From Plantactinospora sp040120695 (GTDB taxonomy: Bacteria > Actinomycetota > Actinomycetes > Mycobacteriales > Micromonosporaceae): DNA of 64,000 nucleotides. Where the stretch lies: contig NZ_JBEEAC010000033.1 of NCBI RefSeq assembly GCF_040120695.1, forward strand, positions 1 to 64,000, written 5' to 3'. The notes under the pieces were generated by a model. That model was not told the origin of the DNA. It ran no database searches and worked only from the letters and a program-made list of their open reading frames with translations. The translations under genes and the position numbers were made by a program. Below are positions 43,001 to 49,936 of the stretch, piece after piece (position 1 is the stretch's first letter; each line of letters starts with the position of its first letter).

Positions 43001-43171
43001 TCGTGCGATGAGGTGGTTCAACGGCCCGTCGATGGCCTCCGTAGTTTGCGACAGTTCTTTCGGCGCTTCCGGTGGCTCTCCATATATTGAGGCTCATGTG
43101 GATTCAGTGAGACGGAATCGTGGGTTGTGTGCCTGGTGACCTGTTACAGAAGCACCGCTGGCGGAAACGGC

Positions 43172-43348
43172 CTAAGGCAGCAAGAGTAAGGCAATCCCAG
43201 CCAGGAGAACAACCGTCCCTGCGGCCAGGAGGACGCTGAGCATCGACCTTCGACGGCTTCCGCCATTATCGGCTTGCCGGGTGGCCACAAATGAGATGAT
43301 GAGAACTATTGCAAAAGCTGAAACGCCGATAAGCTGAATAGCCAACAT
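43172..43348 (-). CDS. 58-aa two-helix membrane protein, partner of the SLATT-like gene
   Basis: Starts at ATG 43348, 12 bases after the stop of the upstream SLATT-like gene on the same strand. Two hydrophobic helices, IQLIGVSAFAIVLIISFVA and MLSVLLAAGTVVLLAGIALLLL, flank a short basic loop (RQADNGGSRRRS). Small enough to be missed by gene finders. Its position suggests an accessory, immunity or pore subunit; no family recognised. Confidence 0.65.
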   Translation of the reverse strand: MLAIQLIGVSAFAIVLIISFVATRQADNGGSRRRSMLSVLLAAGTVVLLAGIALLLLP

Positions 43349-43360
43349 TCGAATGGCTCA

Positions 43361-44251
43361 TTAGGCCGTTGTTGTAGGCGTGTCTTCGCGCTTCGTCTCG
43401 ACTGGCTGATCGAGTTGCTGCTGGCGCTTGTTCTGCTCGTCACGCAAGCGCTCTACGGTTTCCGCGAACAACGAGTAGGCGTCTGCGTCATTTAGCTTTG
43501 CATATCGTCCAACGCGGAGCTCAACTGCCTCATACTCGCGTTCAATCGAGTCGGCCGTCTGTTGAAGGTTGTAGCTATTCTCGTGGAACTTGTAGTATCC
43601 GGTAAAGCCGGCAGATAGCCCGACGGCGGCCGTAACCGCCACCGCTACCCATCTAGTAACGTCGAAGGATACCGAAGCAGTAGTTATCGCCGAGGCGAGT
43701 ATCGAACCGACAATGATTACTGTCTGGTATCTATTGTGAGTGGAGCGGAGTCGACCTGCTTGTTCCCGCATCTGTGCGATGATGTCCGGCATGTCGTCCC
43801 GATATCGACGCTGCCTAACCAGTGTTCCTTTGCCAGCTTCCTCGGTGTACCCATCTTGTTGCGTTTGCTTCTCGCGGAGGATGAGTATCGTCTTTTTGAT
43901 TCCGAGCCGATTTGAGCGCACCCTCTTATATTGTTGATACACGACAACGGGAGAAGCGAGCGTAGAGACTATCGCCGCGCCATACAAGATCGGAACCATA
44001 GGCGCGGCTCGTTGCCACTGCAGGATATCCGTCAGGACAGTTATAGTCCATAGTGCTATGTTGCCGAGGATAGCCCAGGCTCTGCCGATCCTCAGCCAGA
44101 TTCCTTGGAGGTGAAGGCGTTCCTCTGCGGAAGCGATTTGACTCTTCAGAAAGACCGGACTCCAGTCCTTTTCAGGCTGGTTGACGATGTCCTGAATGGT
44201 GGCCCTATATGGCTTTGCTGCGGTTCCGCGCTCCATCGGCACCGTGCCCAT
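43361..44251 (-). CDS. SLATT/DUF4231-like membrane effector candidate
   Basis: 296 aa. Two pairs of membrane helices: AWAILGNIALWTITVLTDI with MVPILYGAAIVSTLASPVVVY, and TVIIVGSILASAITTASVSF with WVAVAVTAAVGLSAGFTGYY. The second pair plus the following NSYNLQQTADSIEREYEAVELRVG helix resembles DUF4231/SLATT proteins, two-helix pore-forming effectors of nucleotide-signal immunity systems. A charged coiled segment (ILREKQTQQDGYTEEAGKG) separates the pairs. Start chosen at ATG 44251: a consensus promoter ends eight bases upstream and overlaps the apparent upstream TTG start, so translation is probably leaderless. GC is low for the region. Followed by a 58-aa membrane gene. No nucleotide cyclase is nearby. 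Confidence 0.8.
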   Translation of the reverse strand: MGTVPMERGTAAKPYRATIQDIVNQPEKDWSPVFLKSQIASAEERLHLQGIWLRIGRAWAILGNIALWTITVLTDILQWQRAAPMVPILYGAAIVSTLASPVVVYQQYKRVRSNRLGIKKTILILREKQTQQDGYTEEAGKGTLVRQRRYRDDMPDIIAQMREQAGRLRSTHNRYQTVIIVGSILASAITTASVSFDVTRWVAVAVTAAVGLSAGFTGYYKFHENSYNLQQTADSIEREYEAVELRVGRYAKLNDADAYSLFAETVERLRDEQNKRQQQLDQPVETKREDTPTTTA

Positions 44252-44259
44252 ATAACGAA

Positions 44260-44287
44260 ATTCTAGTAGTGGATAGAAGGCTGTCAA
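44260..44287 (-). promoter_or_regulatory. Consensus promoter of the SLATT-like operon
   Basis: On the minus strand TTGACA (44287-44282), 16-base spacer, TAGAAT (44265-44260), then eight bases to ATG 44251. This near-perfect vegetative promoter implies a leaderless transcript and explains why the TTG at 44287 is not a start codon. Confidence 0.75.
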
Positions 44288-44437
44288 TTATCGGTCGAGT
44301 GTTTGACCTACTACTTTAAGTGATCACTTGGCTACGGTAGGATGCGCGACCTTGATGATCAGCTCGATCAAGGTGTGTGGCCTTGGGGGTCGTTCCACGG
44401 CACTTCCCACAGCGCGCCGCTCGCAGCCCCTCGGGAC

Positions 44438-44505
44438 CGGCGAGGATTCAGGCAAGATTCTTAAGGGTTCAACCCCAACACGCTTTCCGAGTCTGTGCCC
44501 GAGCG
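44438..44505 (-). pseudogene. tRNA-Ser(GGA)-like relic
   Basis: CCCAACACGCTTTCC here is identical to the anticodon-arm/variable-arm segment of tRNA-Ser(GGA) at 55.7 kb, and the surrounding AGGGTTCAACC and GAGGATT also match in order, but acceptor and T-arm pairing are lost. Reads on the minus strand. Could mark an older attachment site. Confidence 0.35.
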
Positions 44506-44730
44506 TCGGGCCATGGTGGGTCCGATCCTGGCCTGCATCGGATCGCCACTCCGGACCTCCACGGACGCCTCCGCACGGCAACCAGGCACGTCGACGCGCA
44601 TGACCGTCCCGTTTGGACGAATCTTCTTCGTCTCATTCGGGCGTGTTCAGGAGCGTCCGGCGCTGGTCGGTGTTGGCTATTGCGGCAGGTCATGGACGCC
44701 TTTGGTGGACGATGGACGCTGGCCGGCAGA

Positions 44731-44789
44731 CCTCGAAAGCGTGTGAGGGTTCACGCCCTCCAAGGGTTCAAATCCCTTCACCACCGCCA
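44731..44789 (+). repeat. attR: distal 59-bp attachment repeat
   Basis: Perfect copy of 37276-37334 (tRNA-Ser anticodon loop to CCA) without the 5' half of a tRNA; the original chromosomal 3' end displaced by integration, still followed by the perfect terminator at 44802. Confidence 0.92.
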
Positions 44790-44801
44790 TTGAACAGGCG
44801 A

Positions 44802-44837
44802 AACGCCCGGCAGGTCGTTTCCGACCTGCCGGGCGTT
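44802..44837 (+). terminator. Original tRNA-Ser terminator beyond attR
   Basis: Perfect 16-bp arms AACGCCCGGCAGGTCG / complement (44802-44817, 44822-44837) with TTTC loop. Confidence 0.8.
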
Positions 44838-45139
44838 CGGCTGAATGGACGGGATTCGGACCTGGCGGTCGGTGTTCCCGCAACGCGCAACCACCCGTGT
44901 CAGGCGGGTCCGTCCGGCAGCCAGCTCGGTGATCCCGGTGCGGCGGGGCGAGCGTCTCGCACGCGCCCCGCCGCCCGGGACCATCCGGCGGCCCGGACGA
45001 TGCGCGCCAACCATGGCCTGACCAGCGCTTTCAATGATCCTTCAACCGTGTTGCACATGCGGCTCCGCACACTGGTCGCCGTTGTCCGCAAACACGCGTT
45101 GGGTCGTCCCAACGGGTTCGACATGGCTGGAGGTAGTTG

Positions 45140-45622
45140 GTGCGCTTTTCAACGGGAAGGGGAATCCGCAAGAGGTTCCTGGTGCCGATCACGGCGCTGT
45201 GCGCAGTGGTCGGTCTCCTGCTCGCCGGTGGTCCCGCCCAGGCGGCCACCTACAACAAGTACACCAGGACCCAGGCGTCCAACCAGGACGCCGGTGGCAT
45301 CGACACGTGGGCCTGGCTCAACAAGGTCGGCGCCGGGTCGGAGATCGACTATCAGGTGCACTTCCAGGCGTACGGCGAGAAGCTGTGGGTCTATGTCAGG
45401 GTCGGTATGGCGTCCAAGGGCAAGGTCACGGTGGTCGTCTACGACACCACGGGCAAGCACGTTGACACGGACACCTTTACCGTGGACATCGGGGAGAACC
45501 GGGAACTGAACCTGGGCACCCCGGACGGCAGCGGCAACATCGCCGAGGGGTACACGGTCTACTCCAGGATCTGTGTCGGCAATTCCACCACCTGCACGCC
45601 GTACGCCAAGGGCAGGGCATGA
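45140..45622 (+). CDS. Small secreted protein of unknown function
   Basis: 160-aa exported protein starting at GTG 45140, six bases after GGAGG. Signal peptide about 1-35 (FLVPITALCAVVGLLLAGGPAQAA). The mature part is beta-rich (YQVHFQAYGEKLWVYVRVG, KVTVVVYDTTGKHVDTDTF, VYSRICVGNSTTCTPYAKG) with two cysteines near the C-terminus that could pair. I do not recognise the family; it resembles a single immunoglobulin-like or calyx domain. First chromosomal gene right of the island. Confidence 0.8.
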   Translation: MRFSTGRGIRKRFLVPITALCAVVGLLLAGGPAQAATYNKYTRTQASNQDAGGIDTWAWLNKVGAGSEIDYQVHFQAYGEKLWVYVRVGMASKGKVTVVVYDTTGKHVDTDTFTVDIGENRELNLGTPDGSGNIAEGYTVYSRICVGNSTTCTPYAKGRA

Positions 45623-45639
45623 CGACCTGACCTCAAGTT

Positions 45640-45702
45640 GATCACGGGGGCGGCTGCGGCCCGTCCACTGCCTCGCCGGCAGCGGGCGGGCCGCTCGTGA
45701 TC
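45640..45702 (+). terminator. Stem-loop after the secreted-protein gene
   Basis: GATCACG (45640-45646) pairs with CGTGATC (45696-45702), enclosing a GCGGCCCG/CGGGCCGC inner stem. Lies 18 bases after the stop. Confidence 0.5.
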
Positions 45703-45764
45703 TATGCGCTCGGCCTGCTCTGCGGGCATGGGCCGGCCGGCACTGATCACGGACGGCGGCTGCC

Positions 45765-46109
45765 CTAGCGTTCGTCCGGGCGCTTGAGGCGGGGAAGGAT
45801 GAGCGGGAGCGCGCGTTCGACGAAGCTCGTGATCCGCATGTCCGCAGACTTCTCCGCCAGACGTTCCGGACTGAAGTGCTCGACCCGTTCGACCTCGTGT
45901 TTCTCGACCCGCAGGGGTCCGTCGTACGAGCCGAGGAAGATGCCGACCATCTCCCGATCGGGCACCGAGTAGAACTTGCCGACGTACTCGAGGGGCACCT
46001 CGATGCCGAGTTCCTCCTTGAGTTCCCGTCTCGCCCCCTTCTCGTAGCTCTCCCCGCTGCGCAGGTGGCCGGCTGCCGCACCTGACCAGTAGAGCGGGTA
46101 CGCCTTCGG
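45765..46109 (-). pseudogene. 5'-truncated NUDIX hydrolase
   Basis: The frame contains a complete NUDIX box, GHLRSGESYEKGARRELKEELGI, preceded by YPLYWSGAAA and followed by a normal C-terminal half (LEYVGKFYSVPDREMVGIFLGSYDGPLRV and on to LKRPDER). It is open only back to the TAG that is also the stop codon of the chitinase gene (46110-46112), in the same frame, so the N-terminal third is missing and no start codon precedes the box; the first ATG (45998) lies after it. A remnant, probably cut when the chitinase gene arrived or by deletion. Confidence 0.8.
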
Positions 46110-47480
46110 CTATGGCGTCCAGAGGCCGAGGTCGATGGTCCTGGTCAGGGTGGCCCGCTCGTCGTCACCGTCCAGCGACCAGACCATCGCGCCACCCAGT
46201 CGCTCCGCGCGGATGTACAGCGTCTTCTGGAGTACGACGGCCGGGTCGTCGTACGTCCAGAAGGTCGTACCGTCGTAGAGCCATGCCGTCCCGGCGCGGA
46301 GGTCGCGGTAGACCCTGAAGCCGTCTTTGCCGACCCTGGTCTTCAGCACCTTGTAGTCCTCGTAGCCGGGCTCGAAGGTGGCCGGGGCGGCGCCGCCGGT
46401 GGAGATGCCGAAGAGGCCGTTTCGGCCGCCGGTCACCCCGGTCCAGCCGCGCCCGTAGTAGGGGATGCCGAGCACCAGCTTGCGGCGCTCGGCGCCCCGG
46501 TCGAGCCAGGCGTCGACGGTGCGGTCGACCGCGAAGTCCGGCTCGGTCGCACCGGCCGGTACCCGCAGCGCGGACTGCTGGTTGGCGATCGGCTCCCAGG
46601 TGCCGTGGAAGTCGTAGCCCTGGACCGTGGCGAAGTCCAGGTGCCGGAAAATTTTCCGTACCTCGAACCCGGCGTCGATCGCGGCCGGGTTGGCGGGCAC
46701 GAACGCGGTCAGCTCGTAGTGCTTCCCGGCCGGCTTGCCGAGCGCGTCGAGCTGGCGGCGGAACTCCGCGACGAGCGCGGTGAAGTTCTGTTTGTCCTCC
46801 GGCCGGTGGACCGTGTCGACGTCACCGGGCGAACCCGGCCACTCCCAGTCCAGGTCGATGCCGTCGAAGACTCCGGCGAGCGAGCCGGGCCCACCGGCGC
46901 TGCCGTCCGGATTGGGCAGGTTGCCCCTGAGGTAGAGGTCGATGCAGGAGGCGACGAACGTCCGCCGCGACTCCGGGGTCAGCGCGGCGTCGGAGAAGTG
47001 TGTCGACCAACTCCACCCGCCGAGCGAGATCAGCACCTTCAGGTCGGGATGCAGCGCCTTCAGCTTCTGAAGCTGCCCGAAGTTGCCGTTCAGCGGCTCG
47101 CCCCAGGTGTCGGCGACGCCGTCCACGCTCTCCTGCGCCGGTACCGGCCGCTGGTAGTCGGCCCAGGCGTCGCCCTCGCCCGGCCCGCCGTCGACGTAGC
47201 ACCGACCGTCCGGGCTGACGTTGCCGAAGGCGTAGTTGAGGTGGGTCAGCCGGCTGGCCGCGCCGGAGTCGTGCAGCTTCTTGACCGTGAAGGCCCGGCC
47301 GTAGATGCCCCACTGGGTGAAGTATCCGACCTTGACGAAGTCGTCCCGCTGGCCGCCGTCGTGCCGGGACGCCGCGTCGGGAGCGGCCGAAGCCGGGGGT
47401 ACGGCGACGCTGGCGAGCAGGGCGGCGACGGCGGTGGCCGCGGTGACGGTACTGAGTCGACGGAGAAGAGATCCGCGCAT
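46110..47480 (-). CDS. Secreted glycoside hydrolase family 18 chitinase
   Basis: 456-aa exported chitinase. ATG 47480 follows AGGAG by five bases; GTG 47486 is too close. Signal peptide about 1-33 (ending ASAAP). GH18 catalytic domain throughout: KVGYFTQWGIYGR, THLNYAFGNV, LKVLISLGGWSWSTHFSDA and the active-site FDGIDLDWEWP (DxxDxDxE with catalytic Glu), then TVQGYDFHG, LGIPYYGRGW and GGAMVWSLDGDD. It is the single-domain type without chitin-binding module. A GGAAAGTTTCC palindrome lies 60 bases upstream. Its stop codon abuts the NUDIX remnant. Confidence 0.95.
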   Translation of the reverse strand: MRGSLLRRLSTVTAATAVAALLASVAVPPASAAPDAASRHDGGQRDDFVKVGYFTQWGIYGRAFTVKKLHDSGAASRLTHLNYAFGNVSPDGRCYVDGGPGEGDAWADYQRPVPAQESVDGVADTWGEPLNGNFGQLQKLKALHPDLKVLISLGGWSWSTHFSDAALTPESRRTFVASCIDLYLRGNLPNPDGSAGGPGSLAGVFDGIDLDWEWPGSPGDVDTVHRPEDKQNFTALVAEFRRQLDALGKPAGKHYELTAFVPANPAAIDAGFEVRKIFRHLDFATVQGYDFHGTWEPIANQQSALRVPAGATEPDFAVDRTVDAWLDRGAERRKLVLGIPYYGRGWTGVTGGRNGLFGISTGGAAPATFEPGYEDYKVLKTRVGKDGFRVYRDLRAGTAWLYDGTTFWTYDDPAVVLQKTLYIRAERLGGAMVWSLDGDDERATLTRTIDLGLWTP

Positions 47481-47539
47481 ACGCACTCCTGAACGGGGAT
47501 GGAGCGTCGGCAGGACACCGGCGGTCGGCAGAACAGTTA

Positions 47540-47550
47540 GGAAAGTTTCC
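47540..47550. promoter_or_regulatory. GGAAAGTTTCC palindrome upstream of the chitinase gene
   Basis: Eleven-base palindrome with one central base, 60 bases before the chitinase start, followed on the plus strand by GGTGTCCTGAAAGG. May be an operator of a polysaccharide-responsive regulator; unproven. Confidence 0.4.
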
Positions 47551-47634
47551 GGTGTCCTGAAAGGTAGGGCCGTCGATGTGGGGTGGTCAAGTGCGCCGCG
47601 CCGGATCGCACCGAAGGTACGACGCCTGGTCGGA

Positions 47635-48279
47635 TCACTCAGACGTCGACAGCGCCGGGAGCCGGTGCGGCATCCGCCAGCCGTCGGCGAGCCTCGACGG
47701 GTGCACGTTGCGGCCGCCGCCGAAGAACTCGCAGAACTTCATGATCAGTGGATCCCAGCCCAGCGGGTCGACGTACTGCGTACCGGGGATGACCAGGGAC
47801 TCCTCGACGTGCGCGCGGAGTACCTCGACCTGGAAGGCGGTGCATTCGGGCGTCGGCTCCGCCATCGGCAGTACCGCGATGACCCGGCACTCCAACTGGA
47901 TCGGGCACTGGGCGACCCGGGGCGCCCGGACCAGCTCGGACGGCTGTTCGGTCAGCCCGGCGAGGGTGAACTTGTCCGGCTCGTACCGGTAGCCCTGCGC
48001 CAGCTTGTGCGCCGGCACGTCCCGCCTTCCGGTGGTGAGCGCTATCCGGTCCACCGCGTCGACCATCGCCGACGACGGCAGGTTGAGTACGCACTCCCGC
48101 TCCCGTCGCAGGTTGGCCGTCGTCTGGCCGCTGTTGCCCAGCCCGAGCATGCCGGACTGGCCCAGCCACCAGGCCGAGGACATCGGCGCGAGATTGGCGC
48201 TGCCGTCCTCGTTACGGGAACTGATCAATACCACCGGGGTGCCGAAGTACAGCACCCTGAGCCCGGGAACGATGTGCAT
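47635..48279 (-). CDS. Flavin reductase-like domain protein
   Basis: 214-aa FMN-binding split-barrel oxidoreductase. Family elements: VLYFGTPVVLISSRNEDGSANLAPMSSAWWLG at the N-terminus, GQTTANLRRERECVLNLP, and the YRYEPDKFTLAGLTEQPSE stretch typical of these proteins, then QVEVLRAHVEESLV. Start ATG 48279 with GAGAG upstream. Its partner oxygenase, if any, is not adjacent. Physiological role unknown. Confidence 0.9.
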   Translation of the reverse strand: MHIVPGLRVLYFGTPVVLISSRNEDGSANLAPMSSAWWLGQSGMLGLGNSGQTTANLRRERECVLNLPSSAMVDAVDRIALTTGRRDVPAHKLAQGYRYEPDKFTLAGLTEQPSELVRAPRVAQCPIQLECRVIAVLPMAEPTPECTAFQVEVLRAHVEESLVIPGTQYVDPLGWDPLIMKFCEFFGGGRNVHPSRLADGWRMPHRLPALSTSE

Positions 48280-48380
48280 GCGGCAACTCTCGCCGGCCGG
48301 GGCGGACGATTGCTGGCGGGCATCGGACGTGGCGTTCCGGCAGGTCTGCCCCGCAGATCCCGGGCCCTGGCCCGGAGCGG

Positions 48381-48917
48381 TCAGCAGGTGCCGAAGCCCT
48401 CGTCGAAGAGGCGCTTCGCGTAGTCGGTGTAGCCGGCGACGGTTTTCCGCACCGTCCGTCCATCGTGCAGAAACAGGTAGGCCCGGTCGCCCTGCATCGC
48501 CAGTAGCCCGTCGTAGCGGTAGCTGCCGGGCGGCGCCGTCAGCCGGGTGGCGGCCGGATAGGCGGCCTCGACCCGGTCCACTGGGGTGCCGGCGGTTACC
48601 CCTTCCGGGGTGCGCACCGGGGGGCTGGCCCAGAGCAGCACCAGCCGATCGTCGGCGAAGACCGGGCTGACCGTGGCCGGGTCGGTCAGGCGCGGGCCGC
48701 AGGCGGAGGCGGGTTCGGCGTGCAGTTCACCGCGTCGGAGCAGCTCCTGCTCGGTGTCACCGAACTCGATGTCGCGCACGCCCCTGAGATGGAGGACGTC
48801 CGGCCCGTAGCCGGGCGTCGTCGCCGGCTCGTCCGACACCGTCCGGTACGCGTGACAGACCGCCACCGCACCCGCCACGAGTACCGCCACCAGACGTACG
48901 ACTTTCCGTGCCTCCAT
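48381..48917 (-). CDS. Membrane-anchored secreted protein of unknown function
   Basis: 178 aa from ATG 48917, with GGAGGG five bases upstream. One N-terminal hydrophobic helix (VVRLVAVLVAGAVAVCHAY) is followed by an extracellular region with LHLRGVRDIEFGDTEQELLRRGEL, an ACGPRL cysteine and a C-terminal FGTC, suggesting a disulphide. The pattern G-V-x-x-I-x-F-G-D-x-E-x-E-L-x-x-x-G recalls small actinobacterial lipoproteins with a SmpA/BamE-like fold, but I cannot confirm this. Confidence 0.8.
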   Translation of the reverse strand: MEARKVVRLVAVLVAGAVAVCHAYRTVSDEPATTPGYGPDVLHLRGVRDIEFGDTEQELLRRGELHAEPASACGPRLTDPATVSPVFADDRLVLLWASPPVRTPEGVTAGTPVDRVEAAYPAATRLTAPPGSYRYDGLLAMQGDRAYLFLHDGRTVRKTVAGYTDYAKRLFDEGFGTC

Positions 48918-49061
48918 GTAACCCTCCGGGAGCACAGCGTAGTTTATCCCTGATTAGTCCGGTTGGTCGGGGTGTGGACCGCCGTCCACACCCTGTGGAT
49001 AGCACATGTGTACGAGCAAAGTCGGTTACGCCGCGCGCAGCGCACCGGCACAATTCCAGCC

Positions 49062-49877
49062 ATGGTGATCATCGCCGAGCCCCTGCACGCGCGGCCTCGA
49101 ACCAGCGGCGAACTGGCCTGGCTCGGCGACGGCTGGCCGGAGTTCATCTTCCACGACCAGGGGACCGCCCGACTCCTCGGCCGGATCCGCGAACTCTTCG
49201 CCGGACTGGAACTCGTACTCCTCGACGACGCCGACCGACCCCCCGACGCCGACGCCGACGCCGACGCCGGCAACAACGACGCCGACGCCGACGACGACAA
49301 CAACGACGCCGGCAACGGCGGTGGCATCGTGGCTGCCGGCTGGGCGGTGCCGCTGTGCTGGAGCGGTGCCGTCGACGACCTGCCGACCGGCTACACCGAC
49401 GCGCTGGCCCGGGCGCTCGGCGCGTACGACGCAGGTCATTCGCCGGACACGCTGGCGATCCTGGCCGCGCAGGTCCGCCCGGACCGGCAGGGGCAGGGAC
49501 TGGCCGGAAAGCTGCTGCGGGCACTCGGTGACCTCGTCCCCGCGCAGCACCGGGTGATCTGCCCGGTACGGCCGACCCGCAAGGCCCGCTATCCACTCAC
49601 CCCGATCGACCGGTACGCCGGCTGGACCAGACCGGACGGCACACCGTTCGACCCGTGGCTGCGTACCCACGTCAGGCTGGGCGGGCGGATCCTGGCGACG
49701 GCACCCCGGTCGCAGGTGATCACCGGCACCGTGGCGGAATGGCAGCGCTGGACCGGCCTGGAGTTTCCCGACTCCGGCGAGTACGTCATCCCGGACGGTC
49801 TGGGCACGCTCCGAATCGACCTGGGCGCCGATCGGGGGACCTACGTCGAACCCAACGTCTGGGTCCGACACCGCTGA
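49062..49877 (+). CDS. GNAT-like acetyltransferase with Asp-rich insertion
   Basis: 271-aa cytoplasmic protein. The GNAT core is suggested by AAGWAVPLCWSG, then LAAQVRPDRQGQGLAGKLLRAL, the acetyl-CoA-binding Q/R-x-x-G-x-G/A loop, and VICPVRPTRKARYPL. The C-terminal half (YPLTPIDRYAGW, DPWLRTHVRLGGRIL, SQVITGTVAEWQRWTG, GEYVIPDGLGTLRID) is conserved-looking in actinobacteria. Odd: a 26-residue Asp/Ala/Asn insertion after LVLLDDADRPP, encoded by an imperfect GACGCC hexamer repeat. ATG 49062 is the first start after promoter-like sequence; earlier frame lacks support. Substrate unknown. Confidence 0.8.
   Translation: MVIIAEPLHARPRTSGELAWLGDGWPEFIFHDQGTARLLGRIRELFAGLELVLLDDADRPPDADADADAGNNDADADDDNNDAGNGGGIVAAGWAVPLCWSGAVDDLPTGYTDALARALGAYDAGHSPDTLAILAAQVRPDRQGQGLAGKLLRALGDLVPAQHRVICPVRPTRKARYPLTPIDRYAGWTRPDGTPFDPWLRTHVRLGGRILATAPRSQVITGTVAEWQRWTGLEFPDSGEYVIPDGLGTLRIDLGADRGTYVEPNVWVRHR
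49245..49320 (+). repeat. GACGCC/GACAAC hexanucleotide repeat inside the GNAT-like gene
   Basis: About twelve imperfect six-base units encode alternating Asp-Ala and Asp/Asn residues in a predicted surface loop; length changes by one unit would keep frame. Confidence 0.8.
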
Positions 49878-49936
49878 CCCCACACGTCCACTCGACACGA
49901 CACCGTCGGCGGCCGAAGCTGGTGACGAACAACTGG

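Larger units (their letters stand above)
37276..44789. mobile_element. 7.5-kb integrated genomic island, decayed AICE-like element in tRNA-Ser
   Basis: Bounded by a 59-bp perfect direct repeat of the tRNA-Ser 3' half. Contents in order: IS630-type element, HipA-like kinase and HIRAN-domain partner, broken tyrosine integrase, excisionase, GntR/UTRA fragment, broken Cys-rich cassette, small membrane protein with SLATT-like protein, tRNA-like relic. The int-xis-GntR set and tRNA target match actinomycete integrative and conjugative elements (pSAM2 type), but no rep, FtsK-like transfer or spread genes remain. Base composition is visibly lower in GC than the chromosome on both sides. Confidence 0.85.
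44252..45139. other. Island right end and flanking non-coding stretch
   Basis: About 890 bases with no credible protein gene. Holds the SLATT promoter, a tRNA-Ser-like relic, attR, the chromosomal tRNA terminator and the leader of the secreted-protein gene. Open frames here run through the att repeat and lack ribosome sites. Confidence 0.6.

Noticed and set aside
42522..43139. A single 205-aa protein
   Set aside because: The frame is made continuous only by indels; family resemblance jumps between frames and ends at the stop at 43000.
44287..44287. TTG 44287 as start of the SLATT-like gene
   Set aside because: It is the first base of a consensus -35 TTGACA; the downstream ATG is placed for leaderless translation.
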